Positions 23,188 through 23,374 of a DNA stretch of 23,374 nucleotides are shown piece after piece. Source of the DNA: CAYMAX01 sp964388595 (GTDB lineage Bacteria > Bacteroidota > Bacteroidia > Bacteroidales > UBA932). The stretch lies in contig CAYMAX010000021.1 of assembly GCA_964388595.1 (NCBI GenBank), positions 1-23,374 of the forward strand. Direction: 5' to 3'. The notes beneath the pieces were generated by a model. That model was given only the letters and a program-made list of their open reading frames with translations. It did no database searches and was not told the origin of the DNA. Within the stretch, counting starts at the first letter, position 1, and each line of letters begins with the position of its first letter. Made by a program: the position numbers and the translations under genes.

Positions 23188-23374
23188 TTATTTTTTTCTA
23201 TAGCCACATTTTGGGCACACACCTTTTTCGTTCAATGCTACGCCGCATAGAGGACATCTCTCAATATGTTTCTTAGTCTCATACACTTCAGAAGCACAAT
23301 TTACTCCACTGCTGAAGGTTAGTTTTGAAATATTGAGCTTGTCTTTCAAAAGGTCATATACGATTTTTATCATT
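23188..23374 (-). CDS. C-terminal end of a zinc-ribbon protein (5' end may lie outside window)
   Basis: At least 61 residues ending in a four-cysteine zinc ribbon: Cys40 and Cys43 (CPLC), Cys53 and Cys56 (CPKC). An ATG at 23373 could be the start, but only one more base is present, so the gene may extend beyond the window. The rest (MIKIVYDLLKDKLNISKLTF) gives no family hint. It is followed by 76 bases before the MerR-type start, in which the MerR promoter lies. Confidence 0.55.
   Translation of the reverse strand, partial: MIKIVYDLLKDKLNISKLTFSSGVNCASEVYETKKHIERCPLCGVALNEKGVCPKCGYRKK

Overview
The window looks like chromosomal DNA of a Bacteroidales bacterium (phylum Bacteroidota). The evidence is sequence-based. 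Perfect matches to the Bacteroidota -7 promoter element (TAnnTTTG) lie upstream of efp, a TPR/HTH regulator, dnaX, a tRNA-Ser, spt, the SPFH gene and the MerR gene. Serine palmitoyltransferase, secreted M16 peptidases, membrane-spanning TPR-HTH regulators and an LptB-type ATPase encoded beside dnaX also fit. Species cannot be named from the sequence alone.

Layout. (1) Plus strand, 1-8528: the 3' end of an RND efflux pump gene, its TolC-like outer membrane partner (ATGA overlap), a secreted two-domain M16 zinc peptidase and a membrane-anchored beta-lactamase-fold serine hydrolase in one tight cluster; then efp from its own promoter and a transglutaminase-fold lipoprotein that lacks its catalytic cysteine. 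(2) Minus strand, 11260-8529: a secreted protein of unknown function, a single-domain M16 peptidase (11-bp overlap) and a cation-dependent O-methyltransferase. The last stop codon abuts the stop of the plus-strand lipoprotein gene with no bases between. (3) Plus strand, 11423-18118: a secreted ankyrin protein, a transmembrane TPR/AraC-type regulator, then dnaX-lptB-periplasmic binding lipoprotein. (4) 18119-18734: about 600 bp without a gene, GC-rich and built of reused modules, ending in three consecutive hairpins enclosed by a perfect 15-bp inverted repeat. (5) Minus strand, 20893-18735: serine palmitoyltransferase overlapping a short-chain reductase by 4 bp (probable first two steps of sphingolipid synthesis), and tRNA-Ser(GGA). 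(6) Plus strand, 20996-22094: an SPFH/flotillin-like membrane protein and a 55-residue Arc/ribbon-helix-helix protein. (7) Minus strand, 23374-22281: the end of a zinc-ribbon protein and a MerR/GyrI-like regulator interrupted by an in-frame TAG codon.

How the genes work together. Envelope biology dominates: drug or solute efflux, periplasmic proteolysis, LPS export, sphingolipid synthesis, a flotillin-like scaffold and ligand-binding lipoproteins. Housekeeping genes (efp, dnaX, tRNA-Ser) are interspersed. I do not see a mobile element, CRISPR array or clear defence locus. The least explained parts are the modular repeat and hairpin region (18119-18734), the cysteine-less transglutaminase fold, the amber-interrupted MerR gene with its candidate operator, and the unknown secreted protein encoded with an M16 peptidase.
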